Under the pieces are notes generated by a model. That model did not search any database. It was not told the origin of the DNA and saw only the letters and a program-made list of their open reading frames with translations. 64,000 nt of DNA from Filifactor alocis ATCC 35896. Its GTDB lineage: Bacteria; Bacillota; Clostridia; Peptostreptococcales; Filifactoraceae. Of the stretch, positions 18,104-27,255 are shown piece by piece. Made by a program: the position numbers and the translations under genes. The stretch covers positions 1 through 64,000 of the forward strand of contig NC_016630.1 in NCBI RefSeq assembly GCF_000163895.2, written 5' to 3'. Within the stretch, counting starts at the first letter, position 1. Each line of letters opens with the position of its first letter.

Positions 18104-20020
18104 ATGTCTGAAACAGAAAATAAGAATGTTCAGTATGGAGCTGATCAGATTCAAGTGTTGGAAGGCTTGGAACCGGTTCGTAAGCGTCCCGGAATGTATA
18201 TCGGTTCTACCGGTGCAAAAGGATTACACCATTTGGTGTACGAGGTTGTAGACAATGCAATTGATGAGGCTCTTGCAGGGTTTTGTAAGACGATTTATGT
18301 AGCAATTGAAGAAGGAAATGCGATTCGTGTCATTGATGACGGAAGAGGGATTCCGACAGAGGTGCATCCGAAAACAGGAAAATCTACCGTAGAAACCGTA
18401 TTGACCGTATTGCATGCGGGCGGTAAGTTCGGAACGGGAGGATATAAAGTTTCCGGTGGACTTCACGGAGTCGGGGTCTCTGTTGTAAACGCACTTTCCA
18501 CTTTTTTTAGAGTGACCGTAAAAAGAGGCGGCAAAATCTATGTTCAGGAGTTCAGCAAAGGAATTTCCGAAACGGAGTTGCAAGAAGTCGGTGTGACGGA
18601 AGAAACAGGAACAATGGTTGAATTTCAACCGGATGCGGAAATTTTCGACGAGTTGGAATATCGCTATGAAACTTTGGAATACCGATTGCGTGAGCTTGCT
18701 TTTCTAAACAAAGGAATTTCTATTGTATTAGAAGATAAGAGAGCCGGACAGGAGCAGAAAAAAGAGTTCTCTTATCTTGGAGGACTCAAGGAATTTGTTG
18801 TTTTTTTGAACAAAAATAAGACTCCGCTGCACAAAGATGTGATTCATTTTGAAAAACAGATTGATGAATATTATTTGGAAATAGCAATTCAATATACAGA
18901 TGCTTATATCGAGAATATCTATTCTTTTGCGAATAATATCAACACCATAGAAGGCGGAATGCATTTGATTGGGTTTAAGACCGCTTTGACGCGTACCATC
19001 AATGATTATTTAAAAAAATCCAACAAAAATAAAGAAGAGTCTCTGTCGGGAGAAGATGTTAGAGAAGGTTTGACGGCAATTATCTCTATCAAATTGCCGG
19101 AACCGCAGTATGAAGGACAGACTAAAACAAAACTTGGGAATCCGCAAGTTCGTTCTGTAGTAGATTCGTTCTTGGCAGAATATTTCGGAGCCTATTTGGA
19201 AGAAAACCCTCAAGTTGCCAAAATTATTATTGAAAAGGCAATGAATGCAAGAAGTGCAAGAGAGGCGGCAAAAAGAGCGAGAGATTTAACCAGAAGAAAG
19301 GGAGTATTGGATTCCACTTCCCTTCCGGGTAAGCTGGCAGACTGTAGTGAAAGAGATCCGGCGTTGTCTGAGATTTATATTGTCGAAGGGGATTCTGCGG
19401 GAGGTTCCGCAAAACAGGGACGAGATAGAAAAACACAGGCAATTTTACCGCTTCGAGGTAAGATATTAAATGTTGAAAAATCAAGATTGGATCGTATTTT
19501 GACGTCAGAAGAAATTAAAAATATGATTACTGCATTCGGTTGTTCCATCGGAGAAGAATTTGATGAATCCAAACTTCGTTATCACAAAATTGTCATTATG
19601 ACCGATGCCGATGTCGACGGGGCGCATATTCGTACGCTACTTCTTACATTCATGTTCCGTTATATGAAGCCGTTGATTGAAAACGGATATGTCTATATTG
19701 CACAACCGCCGTTGTTCAAGATACATCGCGGAAAAAAAGAGGTTTATGCCTATAACGAAAAGGAACTTCCTGCTATTTTGCAAGAGTTTGGAGAAGGACA
19801 TAAACCGGGTATTCAACGATATAAAGGTCTTGGAGAAATGAATCCGGAACAACTTTGGGAAACAACGATGAATCCCGATACACGCACCTTGCTTAGAGTA
19901 ACGGTAGAGGATTTTTCGGGAGCGGACGATACTTTCTCCATGTTGATGGGAGATAAGGTAGAACCGAGAAGAGAATTTATTCATAACAATGCGCAGTATG
20001 TGAAGAATTTGGATATTTAG
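18104..20020 (+). CDS. gyrB: DNA gyrase subunit B
   Basis: ATPase subunit of gyrase, 638 residues. GHKL motifs are present in the N-terminal domain (EVVDNAIDEALAG; DDGRGIPTEVHPKTGKST; GLHGVGVSVVNALS). The TOPRIM region carries EGDSAGGSAKQGRDR, and IMTDADVDGAHIRTLLL provides the metal-binding acidic triad. The C-terminus has QRYKGLGEMNPEQLWETTM. It begins at ATG 18104 behind ggaggcaacgag, 11 bases after recF, and ends 11 bases before gyrA, so the operon is tight. Confidence 0.99.
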   Translation: MSETENKNVQYGADQIQVLEGLEPVRKRPGMYIGSTGAKGLHHLVYEVVDNAIDEALAGFCKTIYVAIEEGNAIRVIDDGRGIPTEVHPKTGKSTVETVLTVLHAGGKFGTGGYKVSGGLHGVGVSVVNALSTFFRVTVKRGGKIYVQEFSKGISETELQEVGVTEETGTMVEFQPDAEIFDELEYRYETLEYRLRELAFLNKGISIVLEDKRAGQEQKKEFSYLGGLKEFVVFLNKNKTPLHKDVIHFEKQIDEYYLEIAIQYTDAYIENIYSFANNINTIEGGMHLIGFKTALTRTINDYLKKSNKNKEESLSGEDVREGLTAIISIKLPEPQYEGQTKTKLGNPQVRSVVDSFLAEYFGAYLEENPQVAKIIIEKAMNARSAREAAKRARDLTRRKGVLDSTSLPGKLADCSERDPALSEIYIVEGDSAGGSAKQGRDRKTQAILPLRGKILNVEKSRLDRILTSEEIKNMITAFGCSIGEEFDESKLRYHKIVIMTDADVDGAHIRTLLLTFMFRYMKPLIENGYVYIAQPPLFKIHRGKKEVYAYNEKELPAILQEFGEGHKPGIQRYKGLGEMNPEQLWETTMNPDTRTLLRVTVEDFSGADDTFSMLMGDKVEPRREFIHNNAQYVKNLDI

Positions 20021-20031
20021 AAAGGAGGGTT

Positions 20032-22473
20032 ATGATGAGTCAAGAAGAGATGAGAGATAAGATTATTGAGGTAGATTTGAAGCATGAAATGGAGCAATCC
20101 TATATTGAATATGCGATGAGTGTTATCGTCGGTCGCGCACTTCCTGATGTAAGAGACGGTTTGAAACCTGTTCACAGAAGAATTCTATACAGTATGGGAC
20201 AAAATAATTTGACACCGGATAAACCTTACCGAAAATCCGCTACCATTGTAGGGGATGTACTGGGAAAATACCATCCGCACGGAGATACGGCGGTATATGA
20301 TGCCTTGGTTAAGATGGCACAGGATTTTTCGATGAGATATCCTTTGGTAGACGGACACGGAAACTTCGGTTCGATTGACGGAGACAGTGCGGCTGCGATG
20401 CGTTATACCGAATCGAGAATGGAAAAATTGTCGATGGAAATGCTTCGTGATTTAAACAAAGAGACCGTCGATATGGTTCCGAACTATGATGAAAATGAGT
20501 GGGAACCGAGTGTTTTGCCGGCACGATATCCGAATTTGTTAGTCAACGGTTCCAACGGGATTGCAGTAGGGATGGCAACTTCCATTCCTCCTCACAATCT
20601 GGGAGAAGTTATCGATGCGGTGGTAGAGTTGATTGACAATGAAGATGCGACCTTGGAAGACATCCTGAAACACATCAAGGGACCGGATTTTCCGACAGGA
20701 GCTCACATTATGGGAAATTCTTCCATGTTGCAAGCATATCGAACAGGAAGAGGAAAAGTTGTTCAACGAGCAAAAACTTCCTTTGAAGAAATGTCAGGCG
20801 GAAAAACGAGAATTGTCGTGACGGAAATTCCATATCAGGTGAATAAGGCACGATTGGTGGAAAAAATTGCAGAGTTGATGAAAGACAAGAGAATTGACGG
20901 AATCACCCATATCGGAGATGAAAGTAACCGAAAAGGAATGCGAATTGTCATTGAATTGAGAAGAGATGTGAATCCTGATATTGTATTGAATCAGCTGTTT
21001 AAGTTTTCTCCGTTGCAACAGGTGTTTTCCATCATTATGCTGGCATTGGTCAACAACATTCCGAAAGTGCTGACATTGGAGCAGATGTTGCGATTGTATC
21101 TCAAACATCAGGAAGAAGTTGTCACAAGAAGAACACAGTTTGATTTGAAAAAAGCACAGGATAGAATTCATTTGGTAGAAGGCTTGTTGAAGGCGATTGA
21201 CCATATTGATGAAGTCATTGCGATTATCCGTTCTTCCTATTCCGATGCGATGGAACGATTGATGGAACGCTTTGATTTTTCCGAGATTCAGGCAAAAGCT
21301 ATTTTGGATATGCAGTTGAGAAGATTGCAAGGTTTGGAAAAAGAAAAATTGGAAGACGAACAAAAAGACTTGCAACAAAAAATAGACTATTATCAGGAAA
21401 TCTTGTCAGATCGTTCACTGCTTCTTTCCATCATCAAAGAAGAAATTTTGGAAATCAAGGCGAAATACGGCAACGAAAGAAGAACGACATTCTTGGCGTC
21501 CTATGAAGATATTGATATCAAAGACATGATACCTGATGATGAGGTAACGGTTACTTTGACACATTTGGGATATATCAAAAGAGTTGGAATCGATACCTAT
21601 AAGACACAGAAGAGAGGCGGAAAAGGGATTGCATCCATGTCTACCAGAGATGAAGATTTTGTGGACAAACTGCTTTTGACAAGCAACCATAGCAAAGTGA
21701 TTTTCTTTACCAATATGGGAAGAATTTATCGTTTGAATACCTATGAAATTCCGGAAAGTTCCAGAACGGCAAAGGGAACCAATATTGTAAATATCTTGCC
21801 TTTGGAAGACGGAGAAAAAGTCAATACCATGCTTTCGATTCGTGAAGAACAGGCATCATCCGGATTTGTGGTAATGTGTACTCGCAAAGGAATTATGAAA
21901 AAGACACCGTTGGAAGAATTCCAACGAAGCAACCGAAACGGTTTGATTGCAATTTCACTCAAAGAAGACGACGAGCTGATCGGTGTGGAACTGACAGACG
22001 GAAATTGCAACATTATCTGTGTTGCCCGTAACGGAAAAGCAATCATGTTCGATGAGAGCGATATCAGAAGTATGGGACGTACTGCACAGGGAGTTCGCGC
22101 AATGAACTTGGAAGAAGGAGACGAAATCGTTTCTATGATGATTGCAGATCCCGAAAAAGATGTGTTGATTATTTCAGAGCGGGGATACGGAAAGAGAACA
22201 CCGATTGCGGAATACAACCTTCAAACAAGAGGAGGAAAAGGTTCCCGAACCTATAAGATTACTGAAAAGACAGGGCGATTGGTAGGCGGAAAAGTGGTAT
22301 CCAACGATGATGAAATTATGATTGTCAATATAGACGGAACCTTGATTCGTATGGAAGTCAAAGGCATTTCCGTACTGAGTCGTGTTACCAGCGGAGTTCG
22401 TCTGATGAAGACGGCAGAAAATCAGGATATTGCTTCGTTTGAAAAAATCGAAATCAGTGAAGAAGAGGAATAA
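20032..22473 (+). CDS. gyrA: DNA gyrase subunit A
   Basis: Breakage-reunion subunit, 813 residues. The catalytic tyrosine lies in AAAMRYTESRM. The quinolone-determining region reads HPHGDTAVYDALV, with Thr at the position of E. coli Ser83, a natural variant also seen in other Clostridia, and Asp at position 87. The C-terminal pinwheel domain keeps the GyrA box QKRGGKG, which separates it from ParC. Tandem ATGs occur at 20032 and 20035 after aaaggagggt. It is the last gene of the yaaA-recF-gyrBA unit; I see no strong terminator in the 179 bases that follow. Confidence 0.99.
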   Translation: MMSQEEMRDKIIEVDLKHEMEQSYIEYAMSVIVGRALPDVRDGLKPVHRRILYSMGQNNLTPDKPYRKSATIVGDVLGKYHPHGDTAVYDALVKMAQDFSMRYPLVDGHGNFGSIDGDSAAAMRYTESRMEKLSMEMLRDLNKETVDMVPNYDENEWEPSVLPARYPNLLVNGSNGIAVGMATSIPPHNLGEVIDAVVELIDNEDATLEDILKHIKGPDFPTGAHIMGNSSMLQAYRTGRGKVVQRAKTSFEEMSGGKTRIVVTEIPYQVNKARLVEKIAELMKDKRIDGITHIGDESNRKGMRIVIELRRDVNPDIVLNQLFKFSPLQQVFSIIMLALVNNIPKVLTLEQMLRLYLKHQEEVVTRRTQFDLKKAQDRIHLVEGLLKAIDHIDEVIAIIRSSYSDAMERLMERFDFSEIQAKAILDMQLRRLQGLEKEKLEDEQKDLQQKIDYYQEILSDRSLLLSIIKEEILEIKAKYGNERRTTFLASYEDIDIKDMIPDDEVTVTLTHLGYIKRVGIDTYKTQKRGGKGIASMSTRDEDFVDKLLLTSNHSKVIFFTNMGRIYRLNTYEIPESSRTAKGTNIVNILPLEDGEKVNTMLSIREEQASSGFVVMCTRKGIMKKTPLEEFQRSNRNGLIAISLKEDDELIGVELTDGNCNIICVARNGKAIMFDESDIRSMGRTAQGVRAMNLEEGDEIVSMMIADPEKDVLIISERGYGKRTPIAEYNLQTRGGKGSRTYKITEKTGRLVGGKVVSNDDEIMIVNIDGTLIRMEVKGISVLSRVTSGVRLMKTAENQDIASFEKIEISEEEE

Positions 22474-22583
22474 GTGTCCGATTGATAAGCCTGCTGTGCA
22501 AATAGCGGAAAAAGGAAGGACTTCCTTTCATAGACAGAGTTTTGTGTCGTTAAATAGGATTGATGAAAAAATATTAAAAAAAT

Positions 22584-22608
22584 GATTGAAAAGTATTTTT
22601 GTGGGTAC
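22584..22608 (+). promoter_or_regulatory. Putative sigma-B-type promoter upstream of the ytxH-rsb-sigB unit
   Basis: GATTGA (22584-22589), 13-base spacer, GGGTAC (22603-22608). Compared with the Bacillus sigma-B consensus GTTTAA-N12-15-GGGTAT, four of six and five of six positions match. The location, 44 bases before a YtxH-like gene and upstream of a sigB-family sigma gene, would fit autoregulation. The reading is inferential. Confidence 0.45.
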
Positions 22609-22652
22609 TATTCAAGTATGATTATATTTAAAATACGGAACGGAGGGCAATT

Positions 22653-22934
22653 ATGTTTACCAGAAGAAGAGAATCACACTTATTGCAAACGGTAGGAGCA
22701 ACTGTAATCGGTATGAGTGCAGGAGTTATACTTGGAATGTTAATTGCACCGAAACAAGGAAAAGAAATCAGGGCATGCATTACCGATAAGACAAGAGGAT
22801 TGGTGGACGGCGCAAAAGACTTGGGAAAAAATTTGAAAGAAGCAATTCAAGCGGATGATGAAGAAATCTTCTATTATGATGATGACGATAAGCTTGTTTT
22901 TTCGAAGAATTTTATGGAAAAGGAAGAGGAATAA
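22653..22934 (+). CDS. YtxH domain-containing protein
   Basis: 93 residues. One hydrophobic segment with a Gly/Ala pattern (VGATVIGMSAGVILGMLIAP) is followed by the family's KQGKEIRA motif, an amphipathic helix (VDGAKDLGKNLKEAI) and an acidic tail. In Bacillus, ytxH belongs to a general-stress operon controlled by sigma-B; here it stands just before a DUF948-like gene and rsbV-rsbW-sigB, which is consistent. Start ATG 22653 follows ggagggcaatt. A hairpin with a U-tract follows it. Confidence 0.85.
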   Translation: MFTRRRESHLLQTVGATVIGMSAGVILGMLIAPKQGKEIRACITDKTRGLVDGAKDLGKNLKEAIQADDEEIFYYDDDDKLVFSKNFMEKEEE

Positions 22935-22943
22935 ATAAGTGAA

Positions 22944-22988
22944 AGAAAAAGCTCTCATTACAAAATAGAATGTTTGATGAGAGTTTTT
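22944..22988 (+). terminator. Terminator or attenuator between ytxH-like and DUF948-like genes
   Basis: Arms ctctcat (22952-22958) and atgagag (22977-22983), extended by an A-rich and T-rich flank with one bulge, and a run of five Ts. It may end or attenuate transcription inside the stress cluster. Confidence 0.7.
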
Positions 22989-23016
22989 CCCTTTACATAA
23001 GTAAGGAGGATTCTGT

Positions 23017-23274
23017 ATGTGGGAAATAGGAGTTTTATTAGCCGGGATAGGATTTTTAATTTTATGCATTTTCGGAGCGGTAACGCTTAGGGATTTTGGA
23101 TATGCAGCAAAAAGAATAAGTCATATTCTGGATGAAAATGAAAAAAGCATTAAGGAAATTACAGATTCTGTAGCAGACATTACAGATTCTGTGGACAATG
23201 TTTTTACAACATCCGAAAAAGTAATCAAAGCATTGACAACATTCGGTGCAATTAGGAGCGTTAAGAAAAAATAA
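23017..23274 (+). CDS. DUF948-like small membrane-anchored protein
   Basis: 85 residues: a single N-terminal membrane helix (WEIGVLLAGIGFLILCIFGAV), then a helical stretch of the heptad type (HILDENEKSIKEITDSVADITDSVDNVFTTSEK) and a basic end. This fits a shortened DUF948 (YtxG-like) protein; YtxG of Bacillus is longer. In Bacillus, ytxG and ytxH are neighbours in a sigma-B operon. Start ATG 23017 follows aaggaggattc. rsbV starts 24 bases downstream, so cotranscription is likely. Confidence 0.75.
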   Translation: MWEIGVLLAGIGFLILCIFGAVTLRDFGYAAKRISHILDENEKSIKEITDSVADITDSVDNVFTTSEKVIKALTTFGAIRSVKKK

Positions 23275-23297
23275 AAAGAGGGAGAGGTTGATTTGAT

Positions 23298-23621
23298 ATG
23301 TCAGTTATCGTTGAAAAAAAATACAGTGAAGAGAACAATCAAACCGAGATGGTTGTATCAGGTGAAATAGATATCTATGGTTCCGAGAAGTTCAGAGAAG
23401 AGATTCAAGCCTTGGTAAAGCAATATCCGGATAAAGATTTATCCATTGATATGACCAATTTGGACTATATTGATTCGACAGGTTTGGGAGTTTTGATCGG
23501 TGCGCTGAAAGTGTTGAAAGCCAATCAAAAGAAAATTTCACTACACGGTTTGAAACCGAGTGTATATAAGGTATTTACGATTACAAGTTTGACGCAACTT
23601 TTTGAGGTAAAGGAAGCATAA
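23298..23621 (+). CDS. rsbV: Anti-sigma factor antagonist, STAS domain (RsbV/SpoIIAA type)
   Basis: 107 residues covering one STAS domain. The phosphorylation site lies in YIDSTGLGVLIGALKVLK (Ser of DSTG). When unphosphorylated, proteins of this kind bind the anti-sigma kinase and release the sigma factor. The kinase is encoded 22 bases downstream and the sigma factor just after, giving a complete partner-switching module. Start ATG 23298 after gggagaggttgat. Confidence 0.92.
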   Translation: MSVIVEKKYSEENNQTEMVVSGEIDIYGSEKFREEIQALVKQYPDKDLSIDMTNLDYIDSTGLGVLIGALKVLKANQKKISLHGLKPSVYKVFTITSLTQLFEVKEA

Positions 23622-23642
23622 TATAGAAAGGCGGAGTTTTCA

Positions 23643-24068
23643 TTGGTTCAAGATAAAATAATAAAAAAAGACTGTATTACAATGGATTTGCCTACAAATC
23701 CGGAATATGTTTCAGTGGCGAGGCTAACCGTTTCTGCTATCTCTAATACAATCGGATTCAATGTAGAAGAAATAGAAGATATCAAAATCGCTCTTTCCGA
23801 AGCATGTGCAAATGCGATTCGCCATTCTCAAAAAGATACATTCTCTTTACATTTTGAGGTGGAAGACGGGAAGTTGACCATTCAAGTGAGCGATCAGGGA
23901 GTCGGATTTGATGCAAAAGAAGTAAAAGAGCCGGTCGTAGAAGAAATGAAAGAGAGCGGACTGGGATTCTTCATTATCGAAAGTTTGATGGATGAAGTAA
24001 AAATTGACAGTGAGGTAGGAAAAGGAACAAAGATTCGGATGTCAAAATTTTTGGAGGATAATAAATAA
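23643..24068 (+). CDS. rsbW: Anti-sigma factor serine kinase RsbW
   Basis: 141-residue GHKL-type kinase and anti-sigma factor. N-box IALSEACANAIRHS, G1 box VSDQGVGFD and G2 region ESGLGFFIIESLMDEV are all present. It uses a TTG start at 23643 behind aaaggcggag; no ATG in frame gives a complete domain. The stop at 24066-24068 is directly followed by the ATG of the sigma factor, so the kinase and its target are translationally coupled. It is more like RsbW than SpoIIAB, although the two are close. Confidence 0.92.
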   Translation: MVQDKIIKKDCITMDLPTNPEYVSVARLTVSAISNTIGFNVEEIEDIKIALSEACANAIRHSQKDTFSLHFEVEDGKLTIQVSDQGVGFDAKEVKEPVVEEMKESGLGFFIIESLMDEVKIDSEVGKGTKIRMSKFLEDNK

Positions 24069-24890
24069 ATGAATAAGGAAAATGGAAAGAGCAATAAAAA
24101 AACTGCACAATCTTTTGCTGAAAATCCTAAATTCCTTGGAAAAACTGAAAAAGAATTATTCCTTTTGTACAATGAAGACAAACAAAACAGAGAACTTAGA
24201 AATGAATTGATTCAAAAAAATCTCTATATTGCAGAAATTTTATCCAAAAAATATCTGAATAAAGGGATAGAGTATGATGATATTTTTCAAGTGGCATCCT
24301 TAGGTCTTATTTTGGCAATCGAACGATATGATGTTACAAAAGGGTTCAAATTTTCTAGTTTTGCAACTCCAACCATCATTGGAGAAATCAAAAAATACTT
24401 TCGTGATAAAGGGTGGTCGATTCGTGTTCCGAGAAAAATTCAGGAACTGTCTAAAAAAGTAACTCAGGCAAGAGAATATCTACAAAACGAAAAAGGTGCC
24501 ATTCCTGAAGTGAAAGATATTGCAGAATATCTGGAGATTTCGGAAGAAGAAGTGATGGAAGTGATGGAAGCATCACAGGTGTATCACTTAAAATCTCTCG
24601 ATGTTACCTATGAAAACGGTGGAGAAGACAAGGAAGTATCTCTGATTGATGTATTGGGAGATGAGGATAAAAGCTTTTCCGAAATTGAAAACAGAGATTT
24701 TTTTGAGAAAATGTTCCAAAAATTGGATGATGTGGAACGAGAGATTATCATAGGTCGTTTTTTTAAGCAAAAAACACAGATGAAAATAGCGGAAGAATTG
24801 AATATTTCTCAAATGACTGTTTCGAGAATCGAAAAGAAAGTGCTTTCTAAAATCAAAAAAGAATATGAAAGAACGATGAGTGAAGGATAA
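24069..24890 (+). CDS. sigB: RNA polymerase sigma factor of the SigB/SigF/SigG family
   Basis: 273 residues. Region 2 is present (DIFQVASLGLILAIERYDVT, then FSSFATPTIIGEIKKYFRDK), region 3 (VPRKIQELSKKVTQAREYL) and the region 4 helix-turn-helix (MKIAEELNISQMTVSRIEKK). With rsbV and rsbW directly upstream and no sporulation gene beside it, a general-stress SigB role is preferred over sporulation SigF; both families share the same partner-switching module. It begins immediately after the rsbW stop codon. Confidence 0.9.
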   Translation: MNKENGKSNKKTAQSFAENPKFLGKTEKELFLLYNEDKQNRELRNELIQKNLYIAEILSKKYLNKGIEYDDIFQVASLGLILAIERYDVTKGFKFSSFATPTIIGEIKKYFRDKGWSIRVPRKIQELSKKVTQAREYLQNEKGAIPEVKDIAEYLEISEEEVMEVMEASQVYHLKSLDVTYENGGEDKEVSLIDVLGDEDKSFSEIENRDFFEKMFQKLDDVEREIIIGRFFKQKTQMKIAEELNISQMTVSRIEKKVLSKIKKEYERTMSEG

Positions 24891-25300
24891 GAAAAAACAG
24901 AACTTGTCTGTCGATATCACCGCTTGCCGGAATCAGAATGAGTATCGTGAAAAAAGATGAATTGTAAGGATTTGAAAAACTTTTGTAAAAGGTTTGTTGT
25001 CGTCGAATCCTACAAGCTTTTGATTCGGTAAAAAATTGTATCCGATTAGATATCAAAACAAGTCAGGGAATCGAAAGATGCAAGAGCGTGCGTTGTTCAA
25101 AATGGGATGCACTCAAATTGAGAATAAGAGATTACGTCAGGATGTCTGCAAAGTCATTCTGAAAGATAACAATTAGGAATATATTGTAAAAAATTTTTAA
25201 TAAAAAAATTCCAAGAAAAATAATACTGTGTTACAATGAAAGAAGAGCGTAGTATTTGTGTTGGACATGATATCATAGCGGTAAGGAAGAGGGGGTTCAT
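24891..25300. other. Gene-free stretch after sigB
   Basis: No reading frame, tRNA or convincing terminator is visible in this stretch of about 410 bases. A possible weak promoter (ttccaa, 17 bases, tacaat at about 25234) precedes the gene at 25301. Short frames in all phases are broken by stops. Confidence 0.5.
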
Positions 25301-26044
25301 ATGGCGGATTACGAAAATAAAGAAAAAAATTTAGATGAATACAAAGGCAATGTTATTCATAAATTAGAAAAAAGAGACAAAAAATATACTCCCGTGATTG
25401 AATCTAAGTTGAAAAAAAGAATTGTTGAGATGCCATCTGCAGTTTATTCAGCCAGTGGAATCAATATTTTTGGGAAAAGAATCAAATCTTTACTTTTTTC
25501 GACTGACTTATCAATTATCAAAAACAACAATGCAGACGGAATTATTGCAGTATATCCGTTTACTCCTCAGATATCAATCAGTCATGCCATTATTTCCGCT
25601 TCAGCCACACCGGTGTTTTGCGGTGTTGGAGGAGGAGTGACCTCAGGACAGCGCTCGATTGATATTGCGATGAGCTGTGAATTGAACGGAGCCTATGGTG
25701 TGGTATTGAATGCACCGGCAACCAACGCACTATTGATGGAAATGAGAAAAAGATTGGATATTCCGATTGTTGTGACGATTATTTCGGAAAAAGAAGACTT
25801 TGAGAAACGAATCAAGTCGGGAGCTGCAATTTTTAATGTATCGGGTGGTGTAAACACAGCGAAAATTGTTCGAAAAATAAGAGAAAATCACCCTTATTTC
25901 CCAATTATTGCAACAGGAGGAAATACAGAAGAAAGCATTTTGGAAACCATTGAGGCGGGAGCAAATGTCATTTCTTATACTCCACCTTCCACAGCAGAGA
26001 TCTTCGCACAGATTATGAAGAATTACAGAGATACCATGTACTAA
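25301..26044 (+). CDS. TIM-barrel protein of unknown activity (KDPG aldolase/thiazole synthase-like fold; often labelled hydrolase)
   Basis: 247 residues. Beta-strand/alternating-helix pattern with GIIAVYPFTPQISISHAI, a glycine-rich VFCGVGGGVTSGQRS, IPIVVTIISEKED, and a C-terminal phosphate-binding-like IIATGGNTEESILETIEAGA followed by VISYTPPST. Proteins like this are widespread in Clostridia and carry only a generic 'hydrolase' label in annotations I recall; I know of no characterised member. The first 35 residues are charged and variable. Start ATG 25301 follows gaagagggggtt. A hairpin follows directly. Confidence 0.7.
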   Translation: MADYENKEKNLDEYKGNVIHKLEKRDKKYTPVIESKLKKRIVEMPSAVYSASGINIFGKRIKSLLFSTDLSIIKNNNADGIIAVYPFTPQISISHAIISASATPVFCGVGGGVTSGQRSIDIAMSCELNGAYGVVLNAPATNALLMEMRKRLDIPIVVTIISEKEDFEKRIKSGAAIFNVSGGVNTAKIVRKIRENHPYFPIIATGGNTEESILETIEAGANVISYTPPSTAEIFAQIMKNYRDTMY

Positions 26045-26047
26045 AAA

Positions 26048-26105
26048 AGAGGTAGCAACGAAATGAGGATGGCAGATTGCGTAATATCCTTCGGTTGCTA
26101 CCTCT
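26048..26105 (+). other. Perfect 12-bp hairpin enclosing a short ORF
   Basis: Arms agaggtagcaac (26048-26059) and gttgctacctct (26094-26105) pair perfectly; an inner aggat / atcct pair could extend the structure. No proper T-run follows, so terminator action is doubtful. A 32-codon frame (26063-26161) with five cysteines starts inside the loop behind agaggt. Either an RNA structure or a small peptide gene; not resolved. The rest of the gap to 26486 has no recognised feature. Confidence 0.45.
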
Positions 26106-26486
26106 GTTTGTGTGCAGAACAAACGGTAAACGTTTGTATGCTAATGCGGTTATTTGTTTGAATTACCCTTATCTGATCATATCGAACGGATATCCATAAC
26201 TTTATTCTCTCAGAATGCAGGGGGGAGCATGTTCTTTCACTCCAAGAAAGTTGAGATGGAGGAACGGTTTTTCAAATTTGAAGTTATGACAATGTATTAG
26301 GTTTTAGCATCATACCGAAACCCGATTACATTTCCGTAAATTTGAAACAGTTCTCTTTAGCCTTGTCATCACAGAAACAAGTAGAATCAGAGAAACAAAG
26401 TCATTGAACTGCGAAAGGAAACTTAATATTACGGCTGGGGGCAAGTGAAACGGATAATGGTATAAGAAAGTAAGAAAGGAAAAAAT

Positions 26487-27245
26487 ATGAAGAAGAGTAA
26501 GATGAAATCAGGATTGCTTTTGATACTTGCAACGATACTGTTTGTACAAGTGTTTGTAGTGGACTACAGTTTGGCAAAACCGAAAAAGCAGACGAAAACA
26601 GAGGAATTAAAAGGGATGGTAATCGGGCTTGATCCGGGACATCAAAAGAAAGGCGACAACAAAAAAGAACCGGTTTCTCCAAACTCCAAGAGGATGAAAC
26701 CGAAGGTATCTTCCGGAACGGCAGGGGTTGTTACAAAAGTCTCCGAATATGAATTGAATCTTGCGGTAGCGAAGAAAATGAAAGCAAAACTGGAATCAAT
26801 GGGTGCAACCGTTGTGATGTCAAGAGAGACGCATGATGTGAATATCAGCAATATTGAGCGTGCAAAACTCATGAACGATGCAGAGTGTGATATTGTGATC
26901 AGAATTCATGCAGACGGTTCGGATAAGAGCAGTGTAAACGGATATTCCATTTTGATTCCATCCGGAAAAGATACCACATCCATTCAAAAAAAGAGCAAGA
27001 GTTTTGCGACCTTGCTTGATAACAGTATGAAAAATCAGGTCAAAGGAATTCGTTCCAGAGGACTTGTGGAACGCTCCGACTTGACAGGATTCAACTGGTC
27101 CACCGTTCCGGTTATTCTACTGGAAATGGGATTTATGAGCAATCCGAGTGACGATAAAACAATGCAAACCAAAGAATATCAGGAACAGTTGATACAATCC
27201 CTTGCAAATGCTTGTATCCAATATCAAAAGGCGAACAAGAAATAA
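26487..27245 (+). CDS. N-acetylmuramoyl-L-alanine amidase (Amidase_3, CwlD/AmiC-like)
   Basis: 252-residue exported zinc amidase that cleaves the lactyl-peptide bond of peptidoglycan. The signal peptide LLLILATILFVQVFVVDYSLA is followed by the catalytic domain: GLDPGHQ (zinc His), SEYELNLAVAKKMK (zinc Glu), VIRIHADGS (zinc His), and the C-terminal catalytic Glu in LLEMGFMSNPSD. The domain is complete; there are no SH3 or LysM wall-binding repeats. Start ATG 26487 follows gaaaggaaaaaa. The nitroreductase gene begins 11 bases downstream. Confidence 0.92.
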   Translation: MKKSKMKSGLLLILATILFVQVFVVDYSLAKPKKQTKTEELKGMVIGLDPGHQKKGDNKKEPVSPNSKRMKPKVSSGTAGVVTKVSEYELNLAVAKKMKAKLESMGATVVMSRETHDVNISNIERAKLMNDAECDIVIRIHADGSDKSSVNGYSILIPSGKDTTSIQKKSKSFATLLDNSMKNQVKGIRSRGLVERSDLTGFNWSTVPVILLEMGFMSNPSDDKTMQTKEYQEQLIQSLANACIQYQKANKK

Positions 27246-27255
27246 GGTGCATGAT

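Noticed and set aside
20794..21378. 194-codon frame on the minus strand
   Set aside because: Lies fully within gyrA, low-complexity translation, no ribosome site.
24891..25300. tRNA-like gttgtcgtcgaatcc string
   Set aside because: No acceptor, D or anticodon stems can be formed around it.
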